Source of the DNA: Bacillota bacterium
GTDB taxonomy: Bacteria > Bacillota > GCA-003054495 > Carboxydocellales > JAJZTU01
Assembly (NCBI GenBank): GCA_021848765.1
Contig: JAJZTU010000041.1
Span: 1 to 16,851 of the forward strand
Direction of reading: 5' to 3'
DNA length: 16,851 nt
Of the stretch, positions 7,874 through 15,474 are shown piece after piece. Both the position numbers and the translations under genes were made by a program. The notes beneath the pieces were generated by a model that searched no databases, was not told the origin of the DNA, and saw nothing but the letters and a program-made list of their open reading frames with translations. The stretch's first letter is position 1. Each line of letters starts with the position of its first letter.

Positions 7874-7910
7874 GAAAAAGTGCAACAAACCCAGGGGTTT
7901 ATTGCACTCT
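7874..7910 (-). terminator. Rho-independent terminator after tatC
   Basis: On the minus strand AGTGCAA-T-AAACC-CCTG-GGTTT-G-TTGCACT (7908 to 7879) forms a 12 bp stem with one T-G wobble and a four-base loop, followed by TTTTT. It lies just below the tatC stop and separates the menaquinone/Tat operon from selA. Confidence 0.85.
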
Positions 7911-7915
7911 TTGTT

Positions 7916-8722
7916 CTACTTCCCGCCCTTTAATTCCGTATCGTCATCGGAATCAGCCGTTATTTCCACATCTTCTTCCAGTTCTGCCAGGGAAGCTTGC
8001 TTCCGGACTACCAGGTAGGACAGCAGGATGCTTACCTCATAGAGTATATACATGGGAGCAGCCATCATGAATTGCGAAACAACATCCGGTCCCGGGGTCA
8101 AAAATGCAGCAATCACGAAAATAATCAGTAGCGCATACTTACGCTTGGCGGCTAAAAACCTGGGGGTTACCACCCCTAACCTGGTAAGCACCAGAATCAC
8201 AATAGGCAGTTCAAAAACCAAACCAAAGGGTAGGAGGAAAGTCAGTGCAAAACTGATATACTCCTTTAAGGCATAAGCCGCTACGACGTTGTTCCCGGCA
8301 CCGGAAACATACCCAAAGAAAAATTGAACCCCAATTTGAAAAACGGTAAAATATGCAAAAACTACTCCGGATACAAACAGAATTACCGTAGCCGGAACCA
8401 CAGAACCCAGAATATGCTTTTCCTTCTGTTTTAAGGCAGGCAGAATAAAACTCCAGAGCTGCCACATAATTATGGGCAGGGCCAGAATGATCCCCAGAAA
8501 GACCGCGATTTTCAGGTCAACGAAGATCTTATCTGCCGGCCCTAATATCTGCAGTTTGAAATTAGGGTCGATAGTTTTTAAAGGTTTTAATAAAAGGGTC
8601 AGGGTATAGTCCTTAAAAAACCATCCAGCCACAGATGTCGGTATTAACGCAATGATGCTCACCAGAAGAACTTTGCGCAGTTCCTCAAGATGGCCGATTA
8701 TCGTTAAATGCTTTTCACCCAT
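7916..8722 (-). CDS. tatC: Twin-arginine translocase subunit TatC
   Basis: TatC is the membrane receptor that recognises twin-arginine signal peptides of folded proteins. The 268-residue product begins with a short cytoplasmic N-terminus containing the hallmark HLEELRKVL and shows six hydrophobic segments. Conserved spots include WSFILPAL, the polar YVSGAGNNVVAAYALKEY periplasmic loop, LLPFGLVFELP and FLTPGPDVVSQ. The C-terminal tail is acidic (EEDVEITADSDDD). The ATG at 8722 has GGAGGAGG upstream. It follows tatA by 32 bp and ends at a strong terminator. Its position behind the menaquinone genes suggests export of folded, cofactor-loaded respiratory enzymes. Confidence 0.96.
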   Translation of the reverse strand: MGEKHLTIIGHLEELRKVLLVSIIALIPTSVAGWFFKDYTLTLLLKPLKTIDPNFKLQILGPADKIFVDLKIAVFLGIILALPIIMWQLWSFILPALKQKEKHILGSVVPATVILFVSGVVFAYFTVFQIGVQFFFGYVSGAGNNVVAAYALKEYISFALTFLLPFGLVFELPIVILVLTRLGVVTPRFLAAKRKYALLIIFVIAAFLTPGPDVVSQFMMAAPMYILYEVSILLSYLVVRKQASLAELEEDVEITADSDDDTELKGGK

Positions 8723-8754
8723 ATACAGATCCTCCTCCAGGGATTTTCCTGCTC

Positions 8755-8967
8755 CTAGTACTTGTCTTCCCCAGTGGTGGAGTTAGTACCTTTAGTAGTT
8801 GACTCTGCCTTTTGCGGTTGCTGTTCATCGCCGCTGGCCTTCCGGAAATTGCGGATCGATTCCCCCAGGGCCTTGCCTACCTGGGGAAGTTTGCCGGGGC
8901 CAAAAATAACCAAGGCAATACCCAGGATAATCAGACCTTCTGTCCAACCGAAATTAAATCCGAACAT
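8755..8967 (-). CDS. tatA: Twin-arginine translocase subunit TatA
   Basis: This small pore-forming Tat component has 70 residues from the ATG at 8967 (MFGFNFGWTEGL). A GTG three codons earlier (8976) is possible but lies almost on top of the Shine-Dalgarno-like AGGAAAGG, which is better spaced for the ATG. It has a single membrane helix (GLIILGIALVIF), the FGPGKLP hinge and an amphipathic helix (VGKALGESIRNFRKA), then a polar, disordered tail rich in Gln, Thr and Ser. It lies directly between mqnC and tatC with short gaps. A TatB-like role cannot be excluded, but Gram-positive minimal systems use TatA plus TatC. Confidence 0.93.
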   Translation of the reverse strand: MFGFNFGWTEGLIILGIALVIFGPGKLPQVGKALGESIRNFRKASGDEQQPQKAESTTKGTNSTTGEDKY

Positions 8968-8991
8968 CCCGCTCACCCTTTCCTATACCGA

Positions 8992-10056
8992 CTAGTAATA
9001 TTTGATAACTTCATACAGCGTATTGCGTTGGGCCGGGACGCGGCCGGCGTCTTTGATACACTGGACAATCTCTTCAAGGGGTACCCGGTTGGTCACTCCG
9101 GCGGCCCGGACTACGTTTTCCTCCAGCATGGTACCGCCAAAATCATTAGCGCCGAAAACCAGAGAGATTTGAGCAATCTTTGCTCCCTGGGTAACCCAGG
9201 AAGCTTGGATATTGGGAACATTGTCCAGCATGATCCGGGACACAGCCAAGGTCTTCAGGTATTCCACCCCTGTGGCGGCTGTCCCGCCCAGATCTGTGTG
9301 CAGGGGCTGAAAACTCCAGGGAATGAAGGCAGTAAAGCCTCCGGTTTGGTCCTGGGCCTCCCTCACCCTGAGCATGTGCATTACTCTTGCTTCCAGGGTC
9401 TCCACACTGCCAAACATCATGGTAGCGGTTGTCTTCATACCTAATCCATGGGCGGTGTGCATAACAGCCATCCACTCTTCCCAGGTAATCTTTCTGGGGC
9501 TGATATAGTGGCGCACCCGGTTGTCCAGGATTTCCGCCCCTCCTCCCGGTATGGAATCCAGACCGGCCCCCTTAAGCTGTGCTATTACCTCCCTGAGGCT
9601 AAGCCCGCTCTCTTTAGCCATATGCCAGATTTCCGGGGGTGAAAAAGAATGGATGTGAATATTATAACGCTTTTTGATTTCCCGGAGCAAATCCAGGTAA
9701 TAAAGCAGCCCCAGTTTAGGGTGCAGGCCTCCCTGCATGAGAATCTGGGTGCCTCCAACCGCCAGGGTCTCCTCAATTTTCCTGAAAATCTCCTCATGGG
9801 CCAAAATATAAGCATCCGGTGCTTCTTCTGAGCGGAAAAAGGCACAGAAGCGGCACCGGGTGGTACAAACATTGGTATAGTTAATGTTGCGGTCAATGAC
9901 AAAAGTCACCATATTCCCGGGGTGTTTCTGTTTCCTGATGGCATCAGCGGCAAGTCCCAGGGGAATAATCTCCGGGCTGGCCAGTAGGGCTACTCCTTCC
10001 TCAAGACTTAGCCTTTTTCCCTTCACCGCTCTTTCGAGTATACTTGCTATCTTCAC
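8992..10056 (-). CDS. mqnC: Cyclic dehypoxanthine futalosine synthase (radical SAM)
   Basis: MqnC closes the second ring in the futalosine route to menaquinone, turning dehypoxanthine futalosine into its cyclic form by radical SAM chemistry. The CTTRCRFC motif (Cys64, 68 and 71 when started at 10056) binds the [4Fe-4S] cluster. IDRNINYTNVC, ILMQGGLHP, SIPGGGAEIL and FIPWSFQP are characteristic of the MqnC/MqnE/CofH-like family. Start choice: GTG at 10056 has GGGGTGA upstream at good spacing and fits the usual N-terminus. GTG at 10065 is also in frame but lacks a ribosome site. Either way the start lies inside mqnA, an overlap of 56-65 bp. tatA follows within 25 bp. Confidence 0.93.
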   Translation of the reverse strand: MKIASILERAVKGKRLSLEEGVALLASPEIIPLGLAADAIRKQKHPGNMVTFVIDRNINYTNVCTTRCRFCAFFRSEEAPDAYILAHEEIFRKIEETLAVGGTQILMQGGLHPKLGLLYYLDLLREIKKRYNIHIHSFSPPEIWHMAKESGLSLREVIAQLKGAGLDSIPGGGAEILDNRVRHYISPRKITWEEWMAVMHTAHGLGMKTTATMMFGSVETLEARVMHMLRVREAQDQTGGFTAFIPWSFQPLHTDLGGTAATGVEYLKTLAVSRIMLDNVPNIQASWVTQGAKIAQISLVFGANDFGGTMLEENVVRAAGVTNRVPLEEIVQCIKDAGRVPAQRNTLYEVIKYY

Positions 10057-10903
10057 TAGTTTCACCCCAGACGGCTAATTTTACTCTTTCTGGAATCAAT
10101 CCGCTTTTGTAGCCATAATCATAATAACAATTTAACGCCCGGCGATAGTTCTCGTCCAGACTGTGTTTTATAGTGGCATAATACTCCTGCAGGTACTCAG
10201 CTGAAAACTGCGGTGAGCGCCTGTGTCCAACCTCTATCAAGTGGTCAAGATTGCTCAGCCCCCAGTCCCGGGAAGCCTGCAAGGCCTTGACTGCTTCGGC
10301 TACCTTTTCAGGATGCTGAACCGCAAAATCTCTGTGGATTACCCACACAGCATAAACCATTGCCTCCCCGGTAAACTCTTTCCAGGCTTCTCCCAAGTCG
10401 GCAACATACAGGCGGCTGTTATTCAGTTCCCGGAGTTTGACAGCAGCCCGCATGGCATCATCTCCAATGAGCAGGGCGGCATCCCCGGCAGCCAGCATTT
10501 TATCCAGGTCAGGCTCAGTGGTAACATAAGTAACCCCTACCTGATAGTAATGTTCTAAGAGAATTTTCAACAGTACTACCGATGTTGCCGAGGAACTGGG
10601 CAGGCAGACGGTTTTACCTTCCAATTCAGTGACGGGTATCTTACTGAAAAGCAATATGCTCATCACCCGGCCATCCGCACTGATGGACAGGTCAGGAAGA
10701 ATCAGGCATTGCCCGGCATTTCTGGCATACTCTATTGAGGAAATCGGGGTGATGTCCAACTCCCCGGCCAGGAACCTGGCATTCAGTTCTGTGGGATGGC
10801 CCTTAAAAATCTCTGCCCCCAGAGGGACAGTCCCCTCCTCGATAGCTGTATATACAGGTAAACAATTTACATAATCCACCTGCCCCAGACGCAATTTACT
10901 CAC
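10001..10903 (-). CDS. mqnA: Chorismate dehydratase MqnA
   Basis: MqnA removes water from chorismate to give 3-[(1-carboxyvinyl)oxy]benzoate, the first futalosine-pathway step. It is a periplasmic-binding-protein-like fold without a signal peptide. Diagnostic segments are LGQVDYVNCLPVY near the N-terminus, GHPTELNARFLAGELDITP, SSIEYARN, LPDLSISADG, SSSATSVVLLKILL and LIGDDAM. These fit MqnA rather than the related MqnD. The GTG start at 10903 abuts the mqnE stop exactly, and its ribosome site GGAGG is embedded in the last mqnE codons. The protein has a polar, lysine-rich tail (last 25 or so residues) that lies in the overlap with mqnC and makes it slightly longer than usual. Confidence 0.94.
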   Translation of the reverse strand: MSKLRLGQVDYVNCLPVYTAIEEGTVPLGAEIFKGHPTELNARFLAGELDITPISSIEYARNAGQCLILPDLSISADGRVMSILLFSKIPVTELEGKTVCLPSSSATSVVLLKILLEHYYQVGVTYVTTEPDLDKMLAAGDAALLIGDDAMRAAVKLRELNNSRLYVADLGEAWKEFTGEAMVYAVWVIHRDFAVQHPEKVAEAVKALQASRDWGLSNLDHLIEVGHRRSPQFSAEYLQEYYATIKHSLDENYRRALNCYYDYGYKSGLIPERVKLAVWGETSEDSKYTRKSGEGKKAKS

Positions 10904-12019
10904 CTAAAAACCCTCCTCAATTACATTGTAAAGGGTGTCCCGCTCAATCGGCTTACGGCCTGCCGCCTTGACCATGTTAACCAGTTCAGCACGAGTCAGG
11001 GACTGCCCGGTGTCAGCGCCGGCAGCATGGGTTATCCGTTCCTCTATTACTGTTCCATCCAGGTCATCCACCCCAAAGGCCAGGGAAACCTGGGCCATTT
11101 TAGGTCCAATCATTATCCAGAAGGCTTTGATGTGGTCAAAGTTGTCCAGCATCAGCCTGGCCACAGCCAATACTTTCAGGTCCTCAAACCCGGTAGTCCG
11201 GGGCAGTTTCATCTCCTCCAGGCCGGTATTCTTTGGGTGGAAGGCCAGTGGAATGAAAGTTAAAAAGCCCCCGGTCTGATCCTGGAGTTCCCTCAGGGCC
11301 AACAGGTGGTCCACCCGCTCTTCCGGTGTTTCTACATGACCGTACAGCATGGTCGCATTGGTGCGCATCCCAATTTTATGGGCCAGGGCATGAATTTCCA
11401 GCCAGCGCTCACCACTGACTTTTTTCTCACAGATCATGTTGCGCACCCGGTTAGAGAAAATCTCCGCACCGCCACCGGGCAGGGAACCCAAGCCAGCCTC
11501 TTGCAGGCGCCTTAACACCTCTTCAGGGGAAATCCCCTCTGTTTCGGCAAAATGGTCGATTTCCACTGCGGTAAAGGCTTGAATATGTACCCCAGGCAGA
11601 ACCCGGCTAATCCGCCGGAGCATTTCCTCATAATAGGCCATCCGCAAGTCTGGATGACATCCCCCCACGATATGCACCTCGGAAACCCGGGCATTTTGGA
11701 CTTCCCTGGCTTTGGCCTCCACCTCATCCAGGGACATGAGATAAGCTCCCTCGTCCCCGGCATCCTTGCCGAAAGCACAAAGCTTACAGCGGGTTTTGCA
11801 AATGTTGGTATGGTTAATATGGCGATTTACGATAAAATAAACATTATCCCCGTTCTTGCGCTTCCGGACCAGACCAGCCAGATAGCCGACAGTCAGCAGA
11901 TCATTGGACTTCATCAGCCTGATGCCGTCTTCCCGGGAAAGACGTTCACCTTTCTCCACTTTTTCCACTAAATCTTTAAGCTCTGTATCTTGTAACATTT
12001 GCAGCATCGCGTGTACCAT
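10904..12019 (-). CDS. mqnE: Aminofutalosine synthase (radical SAM)
   Basis: MqnE joins the MqnA product to a SAM-derived adenosyl radical to give aminofutalosine. The cluster motif is CKTRCKLC (Cys74, 78 and 81 when started at 12019). Family segments are NRHINHTNIC, VHIVGGCHPDL, FTAVEIDHFAE, SLPGGGAEIF, TNATMLYGH and FIPLAFHP, which separate it from MqnC. Start choice is uncertain: in-frame ATGs lie at 12031, 12019 and 12007. The one at 12019 has GGGAAGGGTG directly before it, while 12031 has no ribosome site. It sits between ubiA and mqnA. Aminofutalosine would next need a nucleosidase (MqnB or MTA/SAH nucleosidase), which is not in the window. Confidence 0.94.
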   Translation of the reverse strand: MVHAMLQMLQDTELKDLVEKVEKGERLSREDGIRLMKSNDLLTVGYLAGLVRKRKNGDNVYFIVNRHINHTNICKTRCKLCAFGKDAGDEGAYLMSLDEVEAKAREVQNARVSEVHIVGGCHPDLRMAYYEEMLRRISRVLPGVHIQAFTAVEIDHFAETEGISPEEVLRRLQEAGLGSLPGGGAEIFSNRVRNMICEKKVSGERWLEIHALAHKIGMRTNATMLYGHVETPEERVDHLLALRELQDQTGGFLTFIPLAFHPKNTGLEEMKLPRTTGFEDLKVLAVARLMLDNFDHIKAFWIMIGPKMAQVSLAFGVDDLDGTVIEERITHAAGADTGQSLTRAELVNMVKAAGRKPIERDTLYNVIEEGF

Positions 12020-12053
12020 CACCCTTCCCATCTTTTATAAAGGTCATGTTCTT

Positions 12054-12947
12054 CTAGAATACTCGTGTTGGAATTAAAAGGTCTAATAACGAAAAGACAA
12101 ACATAAGTACACTTAAGATGCCGTTCATGTTAAAGAAGGCGGCATCCAGCCTGGACAGATCATTAGGCTTGACCAGTCTGTGTTCATAGTACAAAATTCC
12201 GGCGGCTACCGCTACACCCAAAAGGTACAGCCAGCCCAGTTTCAGGATAAAAGCTACTCCCAAAAGCAGGAGTGGAGCCAAAACATGCATTCCTTTGGCA
12301 ATCATTAAGCCTTTAGCCAGACCAAAGCGGGCCGGTATGGAGTGCAAGCCGGACCGGCGGTCAAACTCGAAGTCCTGGCAGGCATAAATCACATCAAATC
12401 CAGCTACCCAAAAGGTCACAGCCAGGCCCAGAATAACCGCCGGCAGGTCAAAACTGCCGGTGATGGCCACCCAACTGCCTGCCGGAGCCAGGCCAAGAGA
12501 TATGCCCAGCACCAGGTGACAGGTCCAGGAAATTCTTTTCATGTAGGAGTAAATGACCAGGAAAAATACTGCAATAGGCATCAGCTTCACACATAAGGGG
12601 TTCAATTTTAGTGCTGCAAATAGAAGTAAAGCAAAGGATACAACCACATAGCCCCACACCTCGGCGACGGAAAGCAGCCCTTTAGGCAGGGCCCGGCCTG
12701 CGGTCCTGGGATTCCTGACGTCAATATGGCGGTCAATCAACCGGTTTAAGGACATGGCAGCCGTCCGGGCGCCTACCATAGCCATAGTGATCCAAAATAA
12801 GTGATAAGCGCCGGGGATAGCCCCTTCGGCCAAAAAAGCTCCCAAATAGGCAAAGGGCAGGGCGAAGATGGTATGCTCAAATTTAATCATCTCCGCAAAA
12901 ACTTTTACTTTATTAATCCCGTTAGCAATACCGTTAGTCAATTCCAT
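12054..12947 (-). CDS. mqnP: UbiA-type polyprenyltransferase of menaquinone synthesis (MqnP-like)
   Basis: This membrane prenyltransferase is 297 residues from the ATG at 12947, with GGGGG seven bases upstream; a TTG extension to 12965 is less likely. The two aspartate-rich motifs that bind prenyl diphosphate through magnesium are intact: NRLIDRHID (68-76) and QDFEFD (191-196). About eight hydrophobic segments follow the UbiA fold. In the futalosine pathway the likely reaction is prenylation of 1,4-dihydroxy-6-naphthoate. The position directly upstream of mqnE-mqnA-mqnC supports this over 4-hydroxybenzoate prenylation, which is named in many database labels for this family. The gene before it codes for a degenerate polyprenyl synthase homologue that may act with it. 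Confidence 0.92.
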   Translation of the reverse strand: MELTNGIANGINKVKVFAEMIKFEHTIFALPFAYLGAFLAEGAIPGAYHLFWITMAMVGARTAAMSLNRLIDRHIDVRNPRTAGRALPKGLLSVAEVWGYVVVSFALLLFAALKLNPLCVKLMPIAVFFLVIYSYMKRISWTCHLVLGISLGLAPAGSWVAITGSFDLPAVILGLAVTFWVAGFDVIYACQDFEFDRRSGLHSIPARFGLAKGLMIAKGMHVLAPLLLLGVAFILKLGWLYLLGVAVAAGILYYEHRLVKPNDLSRLDAAFFNMNGILSVLMFVFSLLDLLIPTRVF

Positions 12948-12979
12948 AGGATTACCCCCAAACAATACCCCTTAACCCT

Positions 12980-13762
12980 TTAGCCAACCATGATCCGGGC
13001 TAGGGGTTTCTGCTTTCCCACTAGGCTGTCCAAGACTTGCCGCAGTTCCTGAAGCGATGCGCATTCTTTTAACCTGTCAAGTCCGGCCAAAGCTAATGCG
13101 CCAAAATGTCCGGCTAAATCCCTGTCTCCGTTTTCCTGAAGAATTCCATAGGCCATCCCCAAATTATGGCCAAAAGCGGAAAGCGCCTCTTGGTCGGCCG
13201 CACTGGCCTGGCCAAGTATGGAACTCAGGCGGCAGGCTCCGGAAAGCAGGGAGGCAGTCTCCTGCTCAATAATACTCAGCATGGTTTTTTCGCTGAAATC
13301 CCCTGCTGCTTCAGCCTTCAACCGGAGGATGGAACCCTCGTTAATTTTACAGATAATGTCGGCCAAGGGCTTAAGAAAATCCAGGATTCCTCCTTCACAC
13401 AGGGTGGTAAAAAACCTGCCGTAAAGGTAATCTCCCACCAGTACGGGGAGTTGGGTACCATCCCTGGGGTCAAGGGGTTCCGCCTGATTATCGGAAGTCT
13501 TTTCCGGTACATCCCGGTGAATTTTGGCTGCCAGAAAAATCAGCTGAATAATGCTGGCCAGAGCAACCACTTTTTCCCCGCCTTGATTGAACAACCGGGC
13601 TGAGAGCAGGACACAGGCCGGGCGTAAATACCTATCTATACTATTCACAGTGAGATGAGCAAATTCACCGAGGTATCCTGACCGTACTCGACAATATTTT
13701 GCAATTTTTTCTTCAACCATTTGCAGTTCTGGTGCAATCGCTTCCAGGACACCTGCCTTCAT
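12980..13762 (-). CDS. Polyprenyl synthetase-like protein lacking catalytic motifs
   Basis: The 260-residue product starts at the ATG at 13762 (MKAGVLEAIAPEL) with GAGGGGG seven bases upstream. It follows the trans-isoprenyl diphosphate synthase fold: LRPACVLLSARL, IIQLIFLAAKIHRDV, LPVLVGDYLYGRFF, CKINEGSILRLK and FGHNLGMAYGIL line up with HepT-like enzymes. However, the key residues are changed. The GGKRLRP isopentenyl-diphosphate site reads SIDRYLRP. The first aspartate motif DDxxD reads RDVPE. The second (QIxDDxLD) reads GILQENGD, and the C-terminal part is short. Active HepT enzymes have about 320 residues. It is therefore probably not a working synthase by itself. A structural or regulatory partner for a catalytic prenyl synthase or for the UbiA-type enzyme 32 bp downstream is an inference. 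The frame is clean, so it is not an obvious pseudogene. Confidence 0.8.
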   Translation of the reverse strand: MKAGVLEAIAPELQMVEEKIAKYCRVRSGYLGEFAHLTVNSIDRYLRPACVLLSARLFNQGGEKVVALASIIQLIFLAAKIHRDVPEKTSDNQAEPLDPRDGTQLPVLVGDYLYGRFFTTLCEGGILDFLKPLADIICKINEGSILRLKAEAAGDFSEKTMLSIIEQETASLLSGACRLSSILGQASAADQEALSAFGHNLGMAYGILQENGDRDLAGHFGALALAGLDRLKECASLQELRQVLDSLVGKQKPLARIMVG

Positions 13763-13858
13763 TCCTGTTCCCCCTCGTGTGCATGTTAACTTAATATATA
13801 TTCGGTGCACCCGACGTAATTCCTGCCGGTAAATACAGAAAACTATTCTACATATATA

Positions 13859-13887
13859 ATGAGCCCGAAAAGTTATCCCGGGCTCAT
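13859..13887. terminator. Hairpin between hdrB and the prenyl-synthase-like gene
   Basis: A perfect 9 bp inverted repeat, ATGAGCCCG (13859-13867) and CGGGCTCAT (13879-13887), with an 11-base loop lies 38 bp below the hdrB stop. On the minus strand it is followed by TATATATG rather than a run of T, so termination may be partial. It is the only structure separating hdrCB from the menaquinone operon. Confidence 0.5.
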
Positions 13888-13924
13888 TGCTAATTTCTCC
13901 GTTTTAAGAAAAGAATATTCCAGA

Positions 13925-14785
13925 TTATACAACCTTTTGGCTGCGCAGACAATCCATGGGCTCTACAAAATGCTTATCGGTCAGTCCAAGCCCTTGCGGA
14001 GGGACACCAAGGGCCAACCCTACCAGTTCAGTGAAATACAAAACGGGCAGGTTGAACTTTTCTCCATACTTCTTTTCCACTGCAGCCTGGCGCATATCCA
14101 GGTTGGACATACATAACGGGCAGGCAGTTACAATAGCCTGGGCTCCGGAATCCCGGGCCACCCTCAAGATATCCCAAACCAGTTTGATGGAGACATCGGC
14201 ATCATAGATAGGAAGAGAACCTCCACAGCACTCCGCCTTGTAGGGCCACTGGATTACCTCCGCTCCAAGCTTTTCCAAAATTTGATCCATGGTCTGGGGA
14301 TTTTCCGGATTATCAATTCCGGTAAGTTTTCCCGGCCTAACCATAAGACACCCGTAATAGCAGACAACTTTGAGCTTGTTCAGGGACTTAGTTACCTTAT
14401 TAAGATCAAAGTTTTCGACAATCACATCAACTACGTTTTTAACTTGGGATTTACCCTGATAGTTATGACCGGTAATTTCGGTCATCTTCTGGCGCAGTTG
14501 ATCATCATGCTTCATCTGGTGGTCAGCCACCTTCAGGCGCTGATAGCAAGCCGCACAGGGAGAAGCTACATCCAGGCCAAGCTTTTCGGCGAGAATCAGG
14601 TTGCGCCCGGGGATTGCGGAAGCCAGAAAATGGCTGGTATTATGGGCGGAAGATGCGCCACAGCAGTTCCAGTCAGGGATTTCCTGAAGCTCAACACCCA
14701 GTTTGCTGCAAACAGCTTTGGTGGAGGTATCGAATTCTGCCGCAGTAGCATGCAGGGAACATCCGGGATAATATGCGTATTTCAT
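13925..14785 (-). CDS. hdrB: HdrB-type heterodisulfide reductase subunit (CoB--CoM heterodisulfide reductase family)
   Basis: HdrB carries two cysteine-rich CCG domains that bind unusual iron-sulfur clusters for disulfide or two-electron chemistry. Both domains are complete: Cys9, Cys41-Cys42, Cys77 and Cys80 (spacing 31 and 34) and Cys146, Cys186-Cys187, Cys222 and Cys225 (spacing 39 and 34). Length (286) is normal. The ATG at 14785 lies two bases after the hdrC stop, and its ribosome site GGAGG is within the end of hdrC, so the pair is coupled. In bacteria such HdrCB pairs pass electrons between soluble carriers, flavin subunits (HdrA or QmoAB) or membrane quinones. There is no HdrA in the window, so the partner and substrate are unknown. 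There is no coenzyme M/B context here. Confidence 0.9.
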   Translation of the reverse strand: MKYAYYPGCSLHATAAEFDTSTKAVCSKLGVELQEIPDWNCCGASSAHNTSHFLASAIPGRNLILAEKLGLDVASPCAACYQRLKVADHQMKHDDQLRQKMTEITGHNYQGKSQVKNVVDVIVENFDLNKVTKSLNKLKVVCYYGCLMVRPGKLTGIDNPENPQTMDQILEKLGAEVIQWPYKAECCGGSLPIYDADVSIKLVWDILRVARDSGAQAIVTACPLCMSNLDMRQAAVEKKYGEKFNLPVLYFTELVGLALGVPPQGLGLTDKHFVEPMDCLRSQKVV

Positions 14786-14787
14786 GA

Positions 14788-15357
14788 TTACTCAGCCTCC
14801 ATTTGCTTTGCTGCCGCAAAGATTTTATTGATTTCATCCGTTCCCTTAATTTTGTGAGGCAGCAGTTTTAGTTTTCCTTTTAAAAACATGGGCAGCCCGA
14901 GTTCGGCATCTTTTAAAAGGTTACCTGTTTTCAGGTTAACCTGCATGGCCAGGCCCAGTTCATACAGTCGCCCATTGTTTTTCACGGAATTCAGGAAAAC
15001 ATCATGGAAGATGAGGGCATTTTTGCCTTTAGCTGTATTACCTTGTTTAGTTGCCAGGATGCGTAGGTTGTCCATGACCTGGGCAATATCAATGCCCCGG
15101 GGACAGCGGGACGAGCAGGTAAGGCAGGAAGCACAAACCCAGATAGTGGTGCTGTTCAGGACTTCATCCAGCAGTCCCACCTGCAGCATGCGCATAATCT
15201 GGTTGGGAGGATAATCCATGGCAAAACTCATGGGACAGCCGCCGCTGCACTTGCCACATTGGTAGCACTGGCTAACCTTTTGCCCGCTTTCTTCTTCAAT
15301 CTTCCGGACATAGCCATCATTCTTCGCTTGCAAGTGGGATACACTTACCTCTCTCAT
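14788..15357 (-). CDS. hdrC: HdrC-type 4Fe-4S protein
   Basis: This 189-residue ferredoxin-like electron-transfer subunit pairs with HdrB. It has two complete [4Fe-4S] sets: CYQCGKCSGGC (Cys31, 34, 37 and 41) and CASCLTCSSRCP (Cys75, 78, 81 and 85), followed by a helical C-terminal half (VFLNSVKNNGRLYELGL) typical of HdrC. There are no membrane helices, so it is a cytosolic HdrC and not the HdrE-bound or GlpC-type membrane version. The ATG at 15357 has GAGGGG six bases upstream. It is first in a two-gene unit with hdrB, with a plausible promoter at 15417-15445. Confidence 0.92.
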   Translation of the reverse strand: MREVSVSHLQAKNDGYVRKIEEESGQKVSQCYQCGKCSGGCPMSFAMDYPPNQIMRMLQVGLLDEVLNSTTIWVCASCLTCSSRCPRGIDIAQVMDNLRILATKQGNTAKGKNALIFHDVFLNSVKNNGRLYELGLAMQVNLKTGNLLKDAELGLPMFLKGKLKLLPHKIKGTDEINKIFAAAKQMEAE

Positions 15358-15416
15358 CTTCTTCCCCTCTTTATCTCTAATTTCTATGCCGTCTAGGAAT
15401 TCAACTGAAATCCTGC

Positions 15417-15445
15417 AGCATAAAAATCATATTCTACAATGTCAG
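15417..15445 (-). promoter_or_regulatory. Candidate promoter of hdrCB
   Basis: On the minus strand CTGACA (15445-15440) and TATGCT (15422-15417) are 17 bases apart, giving a start near 15410 and a leader of about 50 bases. The -35 matches the housekeeping consensus at five of six positions, the -10 at four of six. Confidence 0.45.
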
Positions 15446-15474
15446 AATAATTCCTCTTTTTAAGTGCAAAAAAC

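Noticed and set aside
8812..9444. 210-codon plus-strand open frame
   Set aside because: It is antisense to mqnC and tatA, both well supported by motifs, so it is a shadow frame.
14282..14857. 191-codon plus-strand open frame
   Set aside because: It is antisense to hdrB and hdrC, whose cysteine motifs are complete.
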